A DNA stretch of 64,000 nt from Pomacea canaliculata (GCF_003073045.1 NC_037593.1:7617525-7681524), one strand, 5' to 3'. Shown: positions 23,657-35,555, numbered from the stretch's first letter. The notes: a model not told the origin generated them from the letters alone. A program made the numbers and translations.

Positions 23657-26303
23657 ATGACTGCAAAGAGGACACTGGATTCTGTATGAAACAAGAGGAT
23701 TGCTCTGAAGAAGAATCTGACACATTCTACCAGACTCAGAAGAGAGGGAAGCTAACTCCCAGTGGAACCAGGTTTGGAACCATGTTTAATTTTTTTAATG
23801 TTTTAGATCTTAAATTTGACTGTGTTCTAAGTTAGAAAAATAAAGATAGGACAAGTGCTAGTTACAAGAAAATGATAAGGCAAGTAGTAACTTTACCAAA
23901 CAAATCGTGTTTATTTAATAGTCTATGGGTATTCATATGTGCAGTGACGTACTTAAATCTTCTCCATCACCAGCAGAAGAGGAAGTGAAGAAAAAGAACG
24001 GGTCATTTCCTTCTTTTAGTCACATTACCTTTGATAGTTCTCAGCAGTCAACATCCACCATAACCCCTTGTGTGCATTCTTCCATTTTTCCAAGCACCTC
24101 CTGGACCACTTCAAGCAGCATCAGTTCCAATGAAGGTAACAAAGTAGAGTGCGTTGCTTGTTCATGTAAAGTAATACTAACCAGTGTCGGGGTCACCGAA
24201 CTGAAGGGGCTTAAGGTCATCGTTAAAAGGCTTTTTTCTGTTTGTTTCTTTGGCCGTTTACAGGACATAATATTGTACCTCTTCATTAATAATGGTCATC
24301 TGCAAAGTCGCAACTTGTCTTGTTTGACCATGGTTGCACTGCAAGTAAGCCATTTTTATGTAAAAACAAGAGAAGAAATGTTTTTCGTGCCTTTTGTTAC
24401 AGATGGAATGCAATCAAGATTCCTTTTTCTTCTGGAAGAGCTGTGTGATGAAGTAAAGGTCATGCGAAGTGAGGTTAAAAAAGCATTGAAAGTAATGGAA
24501 TATATTAGAAACAACACTTCAGGGACAATGGATCAGGTTAAACTACCAGAAGGTTATGAATTCCCCTTGGCATCGGTCAAAGAAGCTGAAAGGTTGGATG
24601 CAGATCTCAAAGCTGATGCAGAAAAGAGAAGACATCTCGTATGTTACCATTATTTTCTTCACTTTAGATTCCTTTAATGTTGTCTTTAAACTAGCACTTA
24701 AATTTGCTTAGGGGTATGTATTTGTGAGAAGGATATGTACTTCAAAAAGGTCACAGTTATTGCTGATTTCAAAATATCAAATAATAATGACAAGAATAAT
24801 ATTAATAGTGACCAATTTATAAGGTGCAAAACCTAAGGATAAGGTTTAGTTCTTAAATGAAAGTCATCCTGTTCCATTGTTACAGTCGGTGACGCAAATC
24901 ACAACCAGCAGATAAGAGTTAATATGATCATATACCATAAACCAGGTACTATAAACAGCTTATTTCATGATGATTTTTCTGTTTTCAGGAACACTATTTA
25001 GCAATGCTTGGAGGTTTTAATTTGAGGTCAGCATTGAAAGCCATCCTGTCAGCTTTATTCTCCACGCAGCTTGCACGACAGTATAATTATAATGGCTTGA
25101 AGGGCAAGAAGGGATTAAAGAGCCTGAATTCAATCATGCAGATAATTTACAGTAAGAAATCTAGAGGCAGTTTGCCCACTGGAAAAAGAATGATGTTTAG
25201 AGCTATTGGCTGATATGTATATATTTGTGTTGCAGGTTTCAAAGGGTTGAAACTGACAGTTATTATTTTATATTAAACCAAAGAAAGGTTACCTAACTTA
25301 AGATTAGGAAAAAGATTACAAATGAGTTTAAAAAATAAAAAGAACAAAATATCTTTGAATAAATTATAAATGCACTCATAATTTTGAATTTTGGCAATGT
25401 CCACAAATGCAAAACAGCATAATCAGAAAGAAAACAATTGTTGTCTTCCGTTTAAAAAGTTCTAATATATAATTAACCCTTAGTAGCCCTGTCTCTTGCT
25501 CCGTACATGAGGCCCGGTCTGAGACAAAAATGGCTACGTGTTGAGTGAACCTTGTGTGTCTGCCACACGACATAGGCGATCATTTTTATCCCTTTAACAT
25601 CTCATTGCGACTCCGCCAAAGGGCACATAATTTTTTGTTAAGAAAACTTTATTCCCGATGTCAAAGTTTTTGCAGGCTGTAGAGCTGGCGAGACTGACAT
25701 TTGGGCTAAATGTCACACAAGCCTCATTGGGTCAGTCCAACATCGAATTCACATGACCATTGGAGCAACTGCTTTACGGAAGCTGCTTGTCTTGATTCTG
25801 AATATGTGGAATGAGCATCACAATGCAATATTTCATATCGTAATTACAATATTAAATATTATATTAGCGGGGATGGAAAGGAGATGGTGGAACTAGCAGT
25901 TAAAGCTGTCAAAAGACTGCAGCACTGGATGCTGTAGCACAACGATTAGAGATGCTATGATACTTAAATCCACACAGTATATGATGATGATGATGTCGAT
26001 TTGTAATGCGCAGGTATCCATTCAGAAGAATGCTCATTGCGCAGAAAAAAACAAAAGAAGAAAAAATAAATGAACAAATATATAAAACACCAGTACATAT
26101 GTGTACTTTAAACCTGTTTATGTTTTTCAGCTGCTGTTAGAAAACATTTCCAGGATGCCACTGAGGCTGATATTCGTGTCCATTTGTCAAAGTGGCTGAG
26201 TACTGCCAGAGACCGGGACTATGGAAGAAGAGAACGCAATAATAAACGTCATAGGGTGGAAAAGGCCATCAATGAAAGAGGTTCAGCACAGGAGAGTAGC
26301 TAA
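23657..26303 (+). CDS. DUF4806 domain exons (C-terminal part of the long isoform, or a separate gene)
   Basis: Five exons: 23657-23771, 23945-24135, 24403-24638, 24989-25151, 26131-26303, ending at TAA. They encode an acidic linker, a Ser/Thr-rich stretch, a predicted coiled coil (LLEELCDEVKVMRSEVKKAL) and the DUF4806 domain: LPEGYEFPLASVKEAERLD, LGGFNLRSALKAILSALF and WLSTARDRDYGRRERN. The first exon enters in phase 1 needing a preceding G. Exons 5, 6, 7 and 9 of the upstream gene end in phase 1 with G, so splicing exon 9 to 23657 gives one 651-residue protein with N-module, SANT-like domain and DUF4806. No start codon of its own is convincing, though a promoter-like region at 23.34 kb makes a separate short gene possible. 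Confidence 0.75.
25975..26045 (-). mobile_element. LINE 3' tail in the last intron of the DUF4806 locus
   Basis: A GAT microsatellite is followed by TCGATTTGTAATGCGCAGG and ATCCATTCAGA, the reverse complement of the GCGC-rich 3' end plus ATC repeat typical of molluscan CR1/L2-like LINEs. Confidence 0.5.
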
Positions 26304-27045
26304 TGATTGTGGCAGACGAAAGTAAACTCTTCACAAACGCCTTATTTTTCAAATAGTAAAACAGACACTGCTGGGAACTAAAGCATTGGGCTTTGGGTCA
26401 TTGTTATTTGCCAATGGATAAGTGGTTGCTGTGCTAGTTTTAAGGCATTAAAATTTAATTTCTTTACATGCAGTGATAATTTTATCTTGGTGTTTATGGC
26501 ATAAATTAACCATTGGCATCCATACCCGAAATTAAATGTCTAAACTAAATGTGCGTATTTGTTCCTACATTACTATATGAATAAGAGCATTGTTGCTCAT
26601 AGCAGGTTAAAAATATAGCTGCTTTTTTTATATTATTATTTCTTCGTGTTGTCGTCAGATGACATCGTGTGACTTCTGAGGCAAAGGTTGTGTGGCTGTG
26701 TCAAGTACTTTGAATCAAGAACAAGCTTTTGTTTTGTAAAGACATCTATTCACATTATTGCACAGACTCAGACTACCAGTTGATATGACAGCCACAAGGA
26801 ACAAAAGCTTTGTCGCTGCATAGACTAGCTGGACCTAGGTGCGGCACAGAGCACTCGTATGGGACTTGCTTGTGAGTAGTGCATAGGCTAATTAAGAAAG
26901 TTAAGCCACTCCACCAAAGACTGACAGTTGAGCTTCCATAAAAACATTGTACTAACTCTACTTTTTTTAACTTACCGAAGATTTCATGCAATGACAAGGA
27001 TATACAGACTGCATTTGTACTGATGGCATTATTTAACATGAGTGG
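26304..27045. other. 3' flank of the DUF4806 locus
   Basis: No AATAAA lies close to the stop. ATTAAA variants near 26449 and 26533 could serve as the polyadenylation signal. The rest, up to the duplicated segment at 27.05 kb, has no recognised feature. Confidence 0.4.
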
Positions 27046-27802
27046 ACACTTTTTTTTAGATCAACGTCCATTATTAGTGTCTGTGTTTTGGTGGGTTTTT
27101 TTGTTTGTTTTTTGTTGTTGTTTTTTTTTTTTGTAAAGCACTTTGATGGTGGTGTGAAGTGCTAAACCCGGCAGACAATGAAAAACAAACATAGAAGGTG
27201 CAACGAGAAATCATGAAAGCAAACTATATTTTGTTTTTTTTTAATGTTTATATTACGGAAATATACTTTATAAATATAAAACTTATTCATTTATAGTTTT
27301 GGGATAGACTTTATGAAAGGCAGTGATAACAAAACTAAGAACGAAAAATATTGATAAGAAAGATAGAGGGAAGGAAAGAAAGAGATGGGTAGACAGGAAA
27401 AAAAATCTTATGGCAATATCTTTTCTTATTTTTATTTATTTTTTTAGTGACTCAAAAGGCTTTGTTTCTTTTTTTGCCTCGTCTGTTTCATTTTTTTTTT
27501 TTTTTTTTGCCAATAGTTTTCCATCATATTTTTCTTTAATTTCGTTATCTATTCTGAAAGAATATGCTAGATGGTCTCGCTTGAGTAAAAAAAATGTGTT
27601 GTTTTTGTGCTAGGCAGAGTTGAGCACGGTTTTCAATCAGTCTTGCAGACATCCATACACTCAGAAACCGCGATCTTTTATCAAGAATGCAATCAACGTT
27701 TGACACATTAGGGTGAAAGTTACAAAAGCTCGGGTAAATGAATGTTGAAACCCTGTTGGCAGCTCTCTCGCCTCTTCTTCTGTGCAACTGCAGGCCTTTC
27801 TT

Positions 27803-28069
27803 TCACTCTCTACTCTGAAATCTGGCTTGTCGTCTTTCGTCTTCCCTGGCGCCTGGTCTGACGATCAGAGGCATGCTGGAGGCGCAACAGGCGGACCTGA
27901 TCGCGGAGCGAGCGGCGAGACGCGGCTCGGAACTCTTGCGATAGAGGAATGCCGTAGACGGCGACCGGCTCCTCCACCATTTCAATAACAAAAGGTCAAG
28001 TCGCCAGTCCAATATCCACCTCGGGAGAGTTGTCGGTGGGTTCGTCTTCATCATCGTCGTCATCATCAT
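27803..28069 (-). pseudogene. exon-like ORF paralogous to 35153-35470
   Basis: A minus-strand open frame after a possible acceptor (ACAG, near 28083) passes an Asp-coding run in another frame, then an Arg/Ser-rich stretch ending REDERRQARFQSRE. A shifted frame reads VEEPVAVYGIPLSQEF..., which also aligns with the partner, so the true frame is unclear. No initiation codon or partner exon was identified. Confidence 0.25.
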
Positions 28070-28412
28070 ATGGGGACCCTGTTAACGCAGAACAAAATGG
28101 GTGAATACAAATTCCGTCGATTACAAAATTATCTGAAAATTGCCAGATTTCCAAATCCTTTGCAAGTTAGCTTTAATTTTGACTCATTTTAGGAAGAACA
28201 TGACTTTTATAACCTTAATAATCGCTGTATAAAATCTTTGCCAAATGAGGTCGAACGTTTGTCCGGTTAAAGTGGATCCCACAGGACACCTTAAATGACG
28301 ACTGAATGAATTAATAATACGCGAACGACTCGCTAAACTGCGTACCATAATTGACAAAATAATCACGGCAAGTTTAAAGGTTTTTTTAAAAAAAAAAATC
28401 CGATGTTTCATC

Positions 28413-28643
28413 TCAAAGGCAACTTGCTCTCCAGGAATTTCGCCTGTTACAATAACTGTAGTAACCAGCTTTATACTGACCAGCTTTAGCTGAGTCCATG
28501 TAGTAAGTGACGTCACGGCTCCCACGATAACCCTGGCACATGCTTCTGTCAGCTGCTGACACACCGGAAATGTTACTCATCTCTACTGCTTCGACGCGGA
28601 CTCCCACATCGTCATTATTATCATCGAGCTGAACGTTGGATAG
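28413..28643 (-). pseudogene. orphan last exon, paralogue of the secreted-protein gene
   Basis: It matches exon 4 of the 35556-38026 gene closely, with the same acceptor and stop context. It shares LSNVQL-DNNDDV, VEMSN-SGVSAA, RSMCQGY and AGQYKAGYYSYCNRR. The second Cys of the CQGYC pair is Arg here, there is a small in-frame insertion (MDSAK), and the end reads RASCL. Exons 1-3 are absent upstream, so it cannot make the full protein. Confidence 0.8.
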
Positions 28644-29829
28644 CTGCGTACAGAAAAAATCTGGTCAAAGTTGGTTATAGAAAACAGCGTGTCAAGGTCC
28701 ATCATAGCACAACAACGTGTCAACAAAGTCGACGGTGTATGAAGATGGGGAAGCATGTCAGGTTTGACAAAATGATAAGTACAAGCTAAGGCCAATGGTT
28801 TTAGGGAAAAAACATTTTTCGCAGATTGCGCTAGCTTCTGGGTATTGGTAGAAATCAATTGCAAACAAAACCCAACAAAAGCAAAATGCAATATCCCCCA
28901 TAATTTATAAAACATAATTTATAAAAAATATAAATAAAATAGCAACAGTATCGACAACAAAACCCCATTTAATTTCCAGAACATTGTGGTTGACATTCTG
29001 GGTAAGCTCGCTATATATGCGATCACGCAATGGCAGCCAAAAGACAGATGTACCTCCGCAGAAACGTTATTGTGTCCGAGCTTGTATATACCTGTTAAAC
29101 GTGTGGCTCAGCACATCACTTTTTGTTTAATTTGAAGCCACAGATTATTTGCCAACAAAAACAACAGTATATCTTTTAACGGAAAAAACAATGCAGTTCC
29201 CCTTCTCCAATCTCTTCAAACCCCATTCCCTACCTTCAGAACCCCTTCATGACTGAATAATAATAATTTTTATGTTGCTTTTCTAATGATTTACTCGCAG
29301 CGCTTTATAGAAGTGATAGACAAAACTGTCCTCATAAGCGGAATCACAAACACCATGTAGCCATATTCGCATGTACCAGACACGCTCACTTCTACAAAGA
29401 CACACTCACTCATAGTCAAGGTAAACACAGACACAGGTTATGCACGCTCGTGGTCAGGACAGGGTCGCAGTGAATTATAAGGATCTGTTCTGAAAACCTT
29501 TTTAACAAAATATATTACTGTGACTAATTGAAAATCAACTAAAAATATGTCTATTTCACCAATAATGTTGAATACTGTTAAAAAAATTACTCTTTTTAAT
29601 TTTAAAAAAATCTAGCTATTTTCACTATTGTCTGTATGATGACAAATTTAATCAGCCAATGTATTGTAACAATGGCTAAATACGTCCACGTTGATGTTGC
29701 TACCCATTTACTTGACTGTTAACCTCAGTGAATAAAAATATAAAATCTATGAATTTATTAGCACACTAATTTCTTTACTGAGAGAAACAAAAACTTGTAG
29801 AATCAACAAAAGAAAAAAAAAAGGGGTTA

Positions 29830-31560
29830 GGTGAGACCACGAACTTGTATTACATATACACGTTAATGATGAGACGTATTAGCAGTGAAAGCTCGCCATC
29901 GGGGCCGATCTTGAGCACCTCTGAGTAAATCCTCCCTTCTGACAGCACGTCCCCTCTTTAATGTTATCACGCCATATCTTTTACTTACCCAGCTGACGTC
30001 CTCCCTCCACATACCCCAGGACTCTGGTGGGATGCCAAGTCAACCGATATAACCAAACTGTGGTCACTATTGATGTGCACGCCCAAACATGCCCTCACCT
30101 GTGTTTTATTGCTGCTTAATTTAAAGCAAAGTCGACAGAATCAGTTGGAGGTTGTCAGGTCGCCAACTTCAACCGCTAATTAAATGCTTTCGATTGGGTG
30201 ACGTCTATTGACTAGGAATGAATGAGTTGAGGTAATCTGAAATAATACATAACTAACTGTAAAAGCTGACATTCATTTGTTTTTCTCCCCAGGAGGGGAG
30301 TGGGCCTAACCTGGAGGTACTACATCACCAGGTCGACCCTTAGAAGAGGTGGAGCAAGTCCCTAACCCTCCGTCATGTTCTCTAAATCAGTGTAATATCG
30401 AAGTCCCCATGTAGGGGACGTATCAGATATTACGCTAAGAACAATAACTTTAGAAGAAGGGACTCGACCCAGCAACAAGCTACCTCGCAAGCTCTAGAGC
30501 CTACCGCTTTCATTCGCGTCTGAAACACGGAAACAGTTGCATTTAGCTTTACGTAATATTCAGGTTTGGTAACACAACATACTGTTTAAATAACTTTTAC
30601 TTTAAAATTTCTGCATAACTGTAAAAGCATTTTATTTTCTAACTGCAGCTGTTATAATTTTACTTTTTCCGTAGTTTTATTTACATTTTTCTTTATATCT
30701 TAATGTAAGAATTACTTTTTGCAATAATATTTTGACTTAAGATAGCATAAAGTGTATAAGGGAAACAAATCTAGGTTTTCAGTAGTGTAAGTACATGGGA
30801 AGCAACTCGCTACTAAATTTATGAAATGGCAAGCTAATTATAACAAAATTTTTGGATATCTATTAAAGCAATTTATTTCTAACGCGGTTGTTATTCTTTA
30901 TATTTTTCCTTAGGTTTATTTGCATTATTCTTTATACATTAATGTAAGAATTACTTTTTGCAATGATATTTAGGACTGGATGTAATCTCCACAAGCAGAC
31001 AAAACTAGAATACATAAAGGAGAGAAGGGTGAACAGCGCAAATGACAAACATAAAGACAACTGAATTTTCAAACTTTGTTTTTTTTTTCTCTTTCTCTGT
31101 ATCTTTTATCTTTCTTTACTCATAAGAGTGGGTATCAATATATTCGGATTGTAGTTCGTGATTACATGTACGGTCTATGTGAGCCTTGGAATCCAGGCCG
31201 CTTACGTAACGGGTGGCGTATGTATTCGTTGCCCCCGACTGACACGGGTGGTGAACGAGGTAGCTAGACGGTTGTCGCAACAGTCGGAGGCCACTGTGGT
31301 GCCAGCTTGCCCAGGTCACGGTTGATTGTCCCTACTCTAGGTAATCATTGTTAAAACTAGAAACTACGTTTTCTACACGGCACCAGTTCAAAGTGGTGAA
31401 GAGAGAGTTAGAGTGAGAGTGGGATGTATATTGATGCTTTGTCTGTAAGGATATAACATCGAAAAACAATTTCCTATATGCTTCATGAGGAGCGACGAGG
31501 AGGTCAACAGTACTGTCGTACTTGGAGTACTAAAACAAACACAATTCCACTACATCCCAG
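29830..31560. repeat. left arm of a large imperfect inverted repeat
   Basis: Read in reverse complement, this follows the order of blocks seen at 39.85-40.45, 42.5-42.83, 42.95-43.10 and 43.1-43.55. The right arm (31600-33130) carries overlapping blocks in direct orientation. Clear inverted pairs are 31495-31590 against 32045-32140, and 30530-30850 against 32540-32860. The SINE-like unit is also inverted between arms. Confidence 0.75.
30272..30530 (-). mobile_element. SINE-like unit with tRNA-like head
   Basis: On the minus strand, a tRNA-like head with a good B box (GGGTCGAGTCCC) and a weak A box (AAGCGGTAGGC) precedes a body. The body contains GGGGACTTCGATATTACACT, GGGTTAGGGACTTGCTCCAC and a terminal CCTGGGGAGAAAAACAAATG. 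The body recurs without the head at 32985-33130, 33296-33445, 42945-43100 and 50690-50850. Confidence 0.6.
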
Positions 31561-31599
31561 CATGTACTAGAATTGATGACGATCGAAGCTTGTCTTCCC

Positions 31600-33130
31600 T
31601 TATTTCTTATATACTCCCAAATTTATAGCTAAAAATCTCCACAAAGAGACATTTTTTGAGGGGATTGGGGAGGGGTTCATGTTTTACATCTCTCCCTTTA
31701 TTGTCTGCAAAATTTGACATGGTGCGAGTTTTTGTTTTACTCTCATGTCGTGCTCCCCTGTAATTTCCGAGGTGACTTTAGTATCAACAGTACGTCTACA
31801 CTCTGACAAGAAGTTGTACCAGAAGTAACAGCATGAGCAGTGTATAGAGTCTTTGTTTGACAGTTCTTCGCAGTCTGAACTTTGAGCTGTACATCTAGGG
31901 TTGGTTTCCGTTCAGTAGACACTCGGAATCTTGTCCAAACCATACACAAGCTAACTCACAGCTGAGGTATGTGCAAAGACCGGAAGTTGCATCGTACATC
32001 AGTGGCTGCAGCAGAGGTGTTGTGGTTATGCATTCTTACATCTCTTCCCTCTTGTACCGGTCTCAAGCTTCGATCGTCATCAATTCTCGTACATGCTGGG
32101 ATGTAGTGGAATTGTGTTTGTTTTAGTATTACAAGTACATTTCGTCCTAACCCTGACAGCATGTTCAGATAGAAGTTATTTCACCTCAGCGCTCAGACCC
32201 TACAGCAAGGACTGGTCGGGTGAGGAAGACATTTTATTGCCAGGCTAGTCGGCGGTGCCTGTGATCTCTACCCGCCTTTTGTCCGGGTAGTAATTGGAGA
32301 CGATTGGCCGCTAGCAGTCCGCACATATACAATCTGGGAAGTAATCTGTAAATGTGCAATAAAGGATATGGAATTATATCCTGACACCAGGGACGTATAT
32401 AGGTTCATGCTGATACTGTTCTACGCAAATAAAACTTTGTACAGTGATAGCAGTAAATGTGTCCTGAGAGTACGTAGCAAAGTAAAACATCGCTCCTGGT
32501 ACAGAATAAGATCAAATGAGTATTTTTATATGCTTTTATTATAATTAGCCTGCCATTTCATAAATTTAGTAGCGAGTTGCTTCCCATGTACTAACACTAC
32601 TGATAACTAGAGTTGTTTCCCTTTTACACTTTACACAATCGCAAGCAAAGTATCACTGCAAAAAGTAATTCTTAGATTAAGGTATACAGAATCATGTAAA
32701 TGAAACTACGAAAAAGTATAAAGAATAACAGCCGCAGTTAGATATAAATTGCTTTAATAGATATTTAACAATTTTAAAGTAAAAGTTATTGAAATAGTAT
32801 GTTGTGTTACCAAACCTGAATATTACGTAAAGCTAAATGCAACTGTTTCCGTGTTTTCGGCGAAAAATAATCGATCGTCATGAAAACTCTCAAACTAGAT
32901 GATCGCCTTCCACCATTTTTTACGCGATGAATCATTCATAAACATTTTGCAATAACTGTTCTTATCGGTGTAATACAAGATACGTCCCCCGTAAGGGGAC
33001 TTCAATATTACACTGATTTAGAGAACATGACTGAGGGTTAGGGACTTGTTCCACCTCTACCAAAAGGTCGGCCTGGTGACGTAGTTTCTCCAGGACTGGC
33101 CAACTCCCCTTCCGGGGAGAAAAACAAATG
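31600..33130. repeat. right arm of the inverted repeat
   Basis: 31.60-32.15 matches 39.40-39.95. 32.16-32.39 matches 40.48-40.69 and 49.97-50.09. 32.39-32.87 matches 42.33-42.83 and 50.09-50.58. A headless SINE body at 32985-33130 closes the arm. No coding potential was seen. Confidence 0.75.
32985..33130 (+). mobile_element. headless SINE body
   Basis: It shares GGGGACTTCAATATTACACT, GGTCGGCCTGGTGA and CCGGGGAGAAAAACAAATGA with the 30272-30530 unit. The tRNA-like head is absent. Confidence 0.6.
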
Positions 33131-33295
33131 AAAGTCAGATTTTAGAGTTAGTTACGGTGTTACTTCTGATTACCGCAGAAGGAGGTTCTCTCCTTCATAG
33201 TTTCATCCGTAATCACCAGTTCCTCTGGATTGTCTCACGGCATAGCGGTCATGGTATATTAACTAAAGTTTCTGTTCTTATCAGCTTTTATTTTG

Positions 33296-33445
33296 ATACG
33301 TCATCAATAGGGGGACTTCAATAATAAGTTGATTTTGAGAACATGACGGGACGTAATAGGCTTACCCCACCTCTGCCACGGGTCGGCCTGGTGTGTTAAA
33401 ACCACCAAGATCGGTCCTCTCCCCTCCTGGGGAGAAAAAGCAATT
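33296..33445 (+). mobile_element. diverged headless SINE body
   Basis: A second, more diverged copy follows the previous one: GGGGGACTTCAATAATAAG, CCACGGGTCGGCCTGGTG and CTCCTGGGGAGAAAAAGC. Confidence 0.55.
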
Positions 33446-33988
33446 TAATGTCTAATATGAGGGCTTTAACCCTATTCGTTCTGATTACCTCAGTAATACA
33501 TTCATTCTTACTCAATAGGCGTCACAAAAATGAAAGCGGTTAAGGGATTCTAAAGGCAAAATAAAACTGCTTAGAATCGCGTAAAGAGTAGGATAAATTT
33601 GACTCTCGTCTATTTATATGTGTTCATGTGGAAAACGTTGAAGGTTTTTAGTAGAATGTTGTGTTTAATTAGAGAAATTACACGGGACTCTTTTTTTGCT
33701 TCCACGAAGTCTCGTTCTCCGTCACGTGACCCTATGACGTGTGGTTTCCAAAGTGAGAACCATGCCTCGAGAACGTGCTGCACTCGATTGCCACGAAAAG
33801 ATGGAAAAAGATTCAAAATTTTCTTTTCATCAGTACACTTTTTTTATATCAAAGTCCATTATTGGTGTCTGTATTTTGGTGGGTTTTTTTTTTTTTGGTA
33901 AAGCACTTTGATGGTGATGTAAAATTCTACATAAATTAACTTTATTATTATATTTAAGTTGGTGGGCGCAGGCATGTAAATGTTTACT

Positions 33989-34062
33989 GCGTTCTCTTCT
34001 TCCATAGTCCCGGTCTCTGGCACCACTCAGCCACGTTGACAAATAGACACGAACATCAGTGT
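33989..34062 (-). pseudogene. DUF4806 last-exon fragment
   Basis: The minus strand encodes VRVYLSTWLSGARDRDYGRR, matching VHLSKWLSTARDRDYGRR from the last DUF4806 exon (26131-26303). Only about 25 codons are recognisable. It is a truncated, displaced copy with no flanking domain sequence. Confidence 0.75.
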
Positions 34063-35152
34063 AAGAAATGCAAGACTGACTCAAAATGACATGAGTAGTA
34101 GTGCTCGTGTTGAGGAATGCATATTCTAGGGTTTGTTTAGCAGTAATGCAATTGGTAATAATCATAACTTTTCAGCTGTGAGTGGCGCTTGTGTATGGTT
34201 TGGACAGGACTCTTTGGTGGGATGCCAAGTCAACCGATATAACCAAACTGTGGTCACTATTGATGTGCACGCCCAAATTTGCCCTCACCAGCAGAACCCA
34301 ACCTTCTTTCACCCATATCAATGTGCTAGCTGCGCAAGGAGAGTTCATTTAGCGGCTACAGTGAGCCTTTTGCTAAATTTCGGGTTAAGCGCATAAACCA
34401 CCAAGCTATGGCTTCTCTCCTACCACTTAAAAGTTTTCATCATTGGCTAAAAGATTTTAAAAAGTGAGGACTTCTTTGGCTGTCTATAATAATAAACATA
34501 ATTTATACAGCGCATGATCACACGAAGGATCACTCTCTCAGCATTTAATACGACCAGCATGCGATGGACAGGATAAACAACCCGGTAGACAATGAAAAAC
34601 AAATATAGAAGATGCAACGAGAAATCATGAAAGCAAACTATATTTTACTTTTTGTAAATGTTTATATTACAGAAATATACTTTATAAATATAAATTTAAT
34701 TCATTTATAGTGTTGGGATAGACATAGATGACTTTATAAAAGGCAGCGATAACAAAACCAAGAAAGAAAAATGTTGATAAGAAAGAGGGAAGGAAAGGAA
34801 GAGATGGGTAGACAGGAAAAAAAATCTTATTGCAATATATGTTTTCTTATTTCTATTTATTTTTTTTTTTTTTAGTGACTCAAAATGCTTTGTTTCTTTT
34901 TTGCCTCGTCTCTTTGAGCTTTTTTTTTTTTACCAAATATTTTTCCTCTTATTTTTCTTTAACTTCGTTATCTATTCTGAAAGAATATGCAAGATGGTTT
35001 CGCATGAGTAAAAAAATGTTTTGTTGTTGTGCTAGGCAGAGTTGAGGCACGGTTTCAATCAGTCTTGCAGGCCTCCATAACACTCAGAAACCGCGATCTT
35101 TTATCAAGAATGCAATCTACGTTTGACACGTTAGGGTGAAAGTTACAAAAAC

Positions 35153-35470
35153 TCAGGTGAATGAATGTTGAAACCCTGTTGGCAGCTCTCTCGCCTCTTC
35201 ATCTGTGCAGCTGCAAGCCTTTGTTTCACTCTCTCCACTGAAATCTGCCTTGTCGTCTATCTTGTCTTCCCTGGCCCCTGGTCCGACGATCTGCAGCGGC
35301 CTGCTCGCGGCGCTGCTGGCGGAACATCCGGCGTGACTCGCGTCGGAACTCGAGCAGTTCCGGAAGGCCGCTGACGGCGACCGGGCTCCTCTACCCAGTT
35401 CGAATAACCACAGGCGCAGGAGGGGTGTCGGTGCGTCGTCATCATCGTCGTCGTCATCATCTGGGGACAC
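35153..35470 (-). CDS. hypothetical acidic/Arg-rich ORF downstream of the secreted-protein gene
   Basis: An open frame of about 105 codons starts with a run of nine Asp after SP and continues into a Ser/Ala/Arg-rich part. It lies just downstream of the last exon of the secreted-protein gene, behind an AG. A counterpart is at 27803-28069. There is no ATG at its beginning, and an overlapping frame (FRRESRRMFRQQRREQ...) is also open. It could be an alternative 3' exon or a chance frame in GC-rich sequence. Confidence 0.25.
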   Translation of the reverse strand: MSPDDDDDDDDDAPTPLLRLWLFELGRGARSPSAAFRNCSSSDASHAGCSASSAASRPLQIVGPGAREDKIDDKADFSGESETKACSCTDEEARELPTGFQHSFT

Positions 35471-35555
35471 TGTTGACGCAGAACAAAATGGGTGTAAAAT
35501 AATAAAATCCGCAAGGAATAAAAATTACGTCGATTAAAAAAAATGATGTTTCATC

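Larger units (their letters stand above)
27050..29520. repeat. segmental duplication, left copy (truncated)
   Basis: 27.05-27.15 matches 33.83-33.92; 27.16-28.07 matches 34.58-35.46; 28.40-28.80 matches 35.54-35.94; 28.99-29.50 matches 38.47-39.35. Orientation is the same. Relative to the right copy, the block holding exons 1-3 of the secreted-protein gene (35.94-38.47) is missing here. Divergence is visible but moderate, so this is an older duplication, not an assembly echo. Confidence 0.75.

Noticed and set aside
30465-30530. A functional tRNA gene on the minus strand
   Set aside because: The B box is good, but the A box is weak and no proper acceptor or anticodon stem can be drawn; it fits a SINE head better.
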